NCBI GenBank assembly: GCA_029961075.1
Contig: JASBVL010000024.1
Span: 25,445 to 89,444 of the forward strand
DNA length: 64,000 bases
Source of the DNA: Sphaerobacter sp.
GTDB taxonomy: Bacteria; Chloroflexota; Chloroflexia; Thermomicrobiales; Thermomicrobiaceae
Direction of reading: 5' to 3'
Shown piece by piece: positions 61,319-64,000 of this stretch; within the stretch, counting starts at the first letter, position 1; each line of letters starts with the position of its first letter. The notes beneath the pieces were generated by a model that was given only the letters and a program-made list of their open reading frames with translations, made no database searches and was not told the origin of the DNA. The translations under genes were made by a program, and so were the position numbers.

Positions 61319-61409
61319 CCGTCCCTCCGCTGGTATTACCCAGGTCAGGTTCAGCGGTCGGTGGCGGGTAGCTGGCCACCCTCTCAGCCCGGGTCCCCGG
61401 GCTCCCGTC
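61319..61409 (-). promoter_or_regulatory. TPP riboswitch (THI element)
   Basis: The minus strand contains CTGAGAGGGTGGCC, then GAACCTGACCTGGGTAATAC and CAGCGGAGGGACGG, the conserved P2-P5 core of TPP aptamers, closed by a GC-rich CCCGGGGACCCGGG stem (P3/P2 side). It precedes tenA by about 110 nt and should switch it off when thiamine pyrophosphate is plentiful. Confidence 0.93.
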
Positions 61410-61437
61410 GCGCTGTGCGTCTTCCTCTATCACGCTC

Positions 61438-61466
61438 ACCGTAGCAGACGGGCGCGGCCGTGTCAA
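61438..61466 (-). promoter_or_regulatory. Promoter of the TPP riboswitch/tenA transcript
   Basis: Perfect TTGACA (61461-61466), 17-bp spacer, TACGGT (61438-61443). Start would be near 61431, about 22 nt before the aptamer. The -35 is placed in the loop of the upstream gene's hairpin (61450-61481). Confidence 0.6.
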
Positions 61467-61481
61467 AGCGCGGCCGCGCCC
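61450..61481 (-). terminator. Hairpin downstream of the zinc dehydrogenase gene
   Basis: GGGCGCGGCCG (61450-61460) and CGGCCGCGCCC (61471-61481) form an 11-bp stem 15 nt after the stop at 61496; the loop contains the tenA -35 hexamer. Confidence 0.6.
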
Positions 61482-61495
61482 GGAGCGGGTGTGCG

Positions 61496-62698
61496 TCAGG
61501 CGGCCGTCATCTGCGGCTTGAGCACCACCTTGGTGTAGCCCTCGATCCGCTTGTCGAACTTCTCGTAGGCCATCGGCGCCTGCTCGAGCGGCACGCGGTG
61601 GCTGACGACGAAGCTCGGCTTGGCGCGGCCGGAGATGATCAGGTCGCGCAGGAACACGTTGTACTGCTTCACGTTGGTCTGCCCGGTGCCGAGCCGGATC
61701 CCCTTCTCGAACAGCTTGCCGAAGGAGAGGAGCAACTGCCCCTGCTTGGCTGCGTCGTCCACCCCGCCCGGATCGGTCGGGACGTACAGCCCGGGGATAC
61801 CGATCCGGCCGGTCGGGTTGACGACCCGGATGAGGTCTTCGAGGACGCGGTTCGGCTGCTCTTTGGAGCCATCGGTGTGGCTCGACGCCTGGTAGCCGAC
61901 GGCATCGACGCCGCACATGACGCCCAGCATCGTCTCTTCGCCCGGGCGCATGGCCCCGCGCACACCCGGCTTCTTGGAGCGCGCGTCGAAGATCTGCTGC
62001 ACCGGGTCGCCCTTGGAGAAGTCGATGGGGGTCGCGCCGATCTCCTCCGCCTTCTTCAGACGCTCCGGCACGCGATCGACGACGTAGACCTCGGCGGCGC
62101 CCCGCAGCATGGCGCTGTAGGTTGCCATCAGCCCCACCGGGCCGGCGCCGAAGACGGCGACCGTGCTGCCGGGTCGGACGTCGGCCAGCTCGGTGCCGTG
62201 GTAGCCGGTCGGGAAGATGTCGGCCAGCATCATGAAGTCATCTTCCCACTCATCGCCCGGCTGGCCCGGGAGCTTGAGGCAGTTGAAGTCGGCGAAGGGG
62301 ACACGGAGCATCTCCGCCTGCCCACCGGGATACGGCCCCATGGCGACGTAGCCATAGGCGCTGCCGGCGAAGCCGGGGTTGGCAGTCAGGCAGAAGCCGG
62401 TATAGCCCCGCACGCAGTTGAAGCAGAAGCCGCAGGCGATGTTGAAGGGCATGACGACGCGGTCGCCCTTCTTGATCGTGGCCACGCCGCTGCCGACCTC
62501 TTCCACCACGCCCATGTTCTCGTGGCCGAACACGATCCCCGGCTGTGCCGCCGTGCGTCCCTCGTACATGTGCAGGTCACTGCCGCAGATGGCGGTGGAG
62601 GTGACGCGCACGAGCACGTCGGTGGGCGCCTGGATCCGCGGGTCTTCGACCTGCTCGACCGCCACCTTGTTCGGTCCCTTGTAGACGACCGCTTTCAT
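61496..62698 (-). CDS. Zinc-dependent alcohol/formaldehyde dehydrogenase (glutathione-independent type)
   Basis: 400 residues from the ATG at 62698 (GAAGAGGAGTCGTGCC). Catalytic zinc ligands Cys38 (TAICGSDLHMY) and His59-Glu60 (FGHENMG), structural zinc cysteines at about 89, 92, 95 and 103 (CGFCFNCVRGYTGFC), and NAD motif VAVFGAGPVGLMA. The insert and YVVDRVPERLKKAEEIGA match the FDH-like, glutathione-independent formaldehyde dehydrogenase group. Formaldehyde or another aldehyde/alcohol is the likely substrate. Confidence 0.92.
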   Translation of the reverse strand: MKAVVYKGPNKVAVEQVEDPRIQAPTDVLVRVTSTAICGSDLHMYEGRTAAQPGIVFGHENMGVVEEVGSGVATIKKGDRVVMPFNIACGFCFNCVRGYTGFCLTANPGFAGSAYGYVAMGPYPGGQAEMLRVPFADFNCLKLPGQPGDEWEDDFMMLADIFPTGYHGTELADVRPGSTVAVFGAGPVGLMATYSAMLRGAAEVYVVDRVPERLKKAEEIGATPIDFSKGDPVQQIFDARSKKPGVRGAMRPGEETMLGVMCGVDAVGYQASSHTDGSKEQPNRVLEDLIRVVNPTGRIGIPGLYVPTDPGGVDDAAKQGQLLLSFGKLFEKGIRLGTGQTNVKQYNVFLRDLIISGRAKPSFVVSHRVPLEQAPMAYEKFDKRIEGYTKVVLKPQMTAA

Positions 62699-62986
62699 GG
62701 CACGACTCCTCTTCCCGGGACGCCCAGCCGCAGCGCGGCTGGCCGTCGGCTTCAATGGCAACAGCGACGTGTCCGGGGTGCCTGGCGCGCCTGCCGCGCC
62801 CAGATCGCCGGGCGTGTGACCCGCGACGGCTGCGGACGGGCCACGAAGGCGTGTCCGTCGGTTATCGCCTCCTTCCAGGTTGTGCCGGGGAACGATCGGC
62901 CGCGAGGAGCCGGAAGCCAGCGGACGTGGGCGGACACCTGCTCCGCGCCTCTACCGCCCGGCTCAGGGCGGACACCCTCAACTCCC
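62699..62986 (-). other. Long untranslated leader of the zinc dehydrogenase gene
   Basis: The promoter at 62987-63015 implies a transcript with about 280 nt before the start codon. An AAGGAGG lies in the middle (about 62867-62873), followed by a short frame that ends in Arg-Arg-Cys-Cys-His-stop, but no standard start codon sits at the right distance. No known riboswitch consensus recognised. Confidence 0.35.
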
Positions 62987-63015
62987 ATGCTAGGCGTGTA
63001 GAGTTCGCTTGTCAA
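62987..63015 (-). promoter_or_regulatory. Strong promoter for the zinc dehydrogenase gene
   Basis: Minus strand: TTGACA (63010-63015), exactly 17 bp, TAGCAT (62987-62992), within the most AT-rich stretch of the area (ATAATATTGACA). The best sigma-70-type match in the window. Confidence 0.65.
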
Positions 63016-63042
63016 TATTATGACGTTGCTCGCGAACGAATC

Positions 63043-63074
63043 GTCAGCCACGGGCCCGACGGCCCGTGGCTGAC
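63043..63074 (-). terminator. 14-bp perfect stem terminator of the hydrolase gene
   Basis: GTCAGCCACGGGCC (63043-63056), loop CGAC, GGCCCGTGGCTGAC (63061-63074), 38 nt after the stop at 63113. On the minus strand it is followed by GATTCGTTCG, a weak T-rich stretch. Confidence 0.7.
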
Positions 63075-63112
63075 GCGGCGGCTGCGCCCGCCCCGCGTCA
63101 GGGGGGGTCAAA

Positions 63113-64000
63113 TCAGGCGGTGAGGTGCGCGACGAACCAATCCCGCGCCGCCCCGCTGGCCGCCTCGAAGTCCCGAACGTACGCGTCGAAGTGGCCGCCC
63201 GGCAGGAGCACCAGCCGCTTCGGCTCGTGGGCTCGCGCATAGGCGGCGATGGCCAGCTCGGCGGGGGTCAGGTGGTCCGCCTGCGCGACGATCATCAGCA
63301 GCGGCGTGGGGCTGATCCACGGCAGGTAGACGCCGGGCTCGTACTCCATGAACATCTCGACGCTGCGCAGCGTCACCTCGTTGCGCCAGGACGGCGCCCG
63401 CGTCCGGCCGGTCTCGCTGAACCACGCCCACGAGTCGCGCGTCGGCAGGGCGCACGGCGCCAGCGGGTCCTCGGCGACCACCGGCACCATCGCCGGCGGC
63501 CCGCCGCGGAAGCGGTTCAGCCGGTCCGCGTCGAACTGCGCCCGCAGCCCCGCGAGCATGTCCGCGCGCACCAGCGCCCGGACATTGGCGTACCCGCTGA
63601 CCAGCGGCACCTGGCTGACCACGGCCTTGACGCGCCGGTCGATGGCGCCGACCACCAGCACGTGGCCGCCGGAGTAGCTGCTGCCCCAGACGCCGATGCG
63701 CGTGGCATCGACCTCCGGCAGGGTCGTGGCGTAGGTGATCGCGTGACGGTAGTCCCGCACCTGCGCCCACGGGTCGATCTCCTGCCGCGGCTCGCCGTCG
63801 CTCGCGCCGAAGTTGCGGTTGTCGTACACCAGCACGTTGAGCCCGCCCGCGGCGAACACCTCGGCGTAGCGGTCGAGATACATCTCCTTGACCGCGGAGA
63901 AGCCGTGCGCCATGACGACCGTCGGCGCCGGCCCGCTCACGCCCTCCGCGGGGTAGAACCAGCCACGGAGCGTGACGCCCTCGGCGTCGAACGCGATGTC
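63113..64000 (-). CDS. Alpha/beta hydrolase, N-terminus beyond the window
   Basis: 296 codons up to the right edge, no start seen; the visible N-terminal part reads DIAFDAEGVTLRGWFYPA, so only a few residues are probably missing. VVMAHGFSAVKEMYLDRYAEVF is the oxyanion strand, WGSSYSGGHVL the nucleophile elbow (GxSxSGG), QADHLTPAEL the acid strand and PGGHFDAY the catalytic His. This matches dienelactone-hydrolase/peptidase-like serine hydrolases of unknown substrate. An internal ATG at 63940 is not the real start, since the conserved beta strands lie upstream of it. Confidence 0.85.
   Translation of the reverse strand, partial: DIAFDAEGVTLRGWFYPAEGVSGPAPTVVMAHGFSAVKEMYLDRYAEVFAAGGLNVLVYDNRNFGASDGEPRQEIDPWAQVRDYRHAITYATTLPEVDATRIGVWGSSYSGGHVLVVGAIDRRVKAVVSQVPLVSGYANVRALVRADMLAGLRAQFDADRLNRFRGGPPAMVPVVAEDPLAPCALPTRDSWAWFSETGRTRAPSWRNEVTLRSVEMFMEYEPGVYLPWISPTPLLMIVAQADHLTPAELAIAAYARAHEPKRLVLLPGGHFDAYVRDFEAASGAARDWFVAHLTA

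Noticed and set aside
62752..63240. 162-codon minus-strand frame covering the dehydrogenase leader
   Set aside because: It overlaps the terminator and end of the alpha/beta hydrolase gene and the strong promoter at 62987-63015; no ribosome binding site with a start.

Overview
The window is 64 kb of very GC-rich (roughly 70% by eye), densely coded bacterial chromosome with short intergenic gaps, GTG/TTG starts and strong Shine-Dalgarno sequences. No tRNA, rRNA, CRISPR, transposase or phage gene was found. The gene content (PrkA, FdhE/TupABC formate dehydrogenase locus, UPF0173 hydrolase, GH57, many amidohydrolases, radical-SAM/B12 genes) and the style of the intergenic repeats suggest a thermophilic Chloroflexota bacterium of the Thermomicrobia/Sphaerobacter type. 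That assignment is inference from repertoire, not from a marker gene.

Layout. 1-10.6 kb: prkA (cut by the window edge), a CpaF-like ATPase, an N-acyl-D-amino-acid deacylase diverging from a sulfite-oxidase-like molybdoenzyme, citrate synthase, a GT87-like membrane protein and a SWIM zinc protein. 10.9-15.8 kb: a complete 2-oxoacid dehydrogenase operon (E3-E1alpha-E1beta-E2) closed by a strong hairpin. 16-26 kb: an amidohydrolase, a DJ-1/PfpI protein, a dipeptide-type ABC importer (binding protein and two permeases, no ATPase) diverging from a YtcJ-like amidohydrolase, a UPF0173 hydrolase and a 2-hydroxyacid dehydrogenase that lacks the usual catalytic arginine. 26-36 kb: GH57 glycosidase, ilvD, and a formate dehydrogenase locus whose catalytic subunit is reduced to its last ~92 codons, followed by intact fdhB, nrfD-type subunit, lipoprotein, fdhE, a ModE-like regulator and a tungstate transporter tupABC. 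36-41.4 kb: threonine-synthase-like enzyme, an M20 carbamoylase, a flippase and a glycosyltransferase.

41.7-46.2 kb holds the most unusual locus: a three-gene, minus-strand operon encoding a 69-residue peptide ending in Gly-Trp-Trp-Ser, a ComQ-like polyprenyl synthase, and a 1,109-residue membrane receptor. The receptor's N-terminal half (TM, PDZ-like loop, several TMs) resembles ComP of the Bacillus ComQXP quorum-sensing system, but its output half is GAF-HD-GYP-GAF-GGDEF instead of a histidine kinase. I read it as a prenylated-peptide pheromone system wired directly to cyclic-di-GMP. Upstream lie two operons with three B12-binding radical SAM proteins, methyltransferases (one a double-domain fusion) and a nucleotidyltransferase-like protein (46.5-54.9 kb).

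55-64 kb: a small toxin-like/immunity-like pair, vapBC, an ABC exporter, a 2-hydroxyacid dehydrogenase, tenA under a TPP riboswitch, a zinc alcohol/formaldehyde dehydrogenase and a partial alpha/beta hydrolase. Gene-free gaps are filled with several families of short dispersed repeats, including heptamer arrays just downstream of stop codons and paired inverted elements beginning GGTAGGGG.
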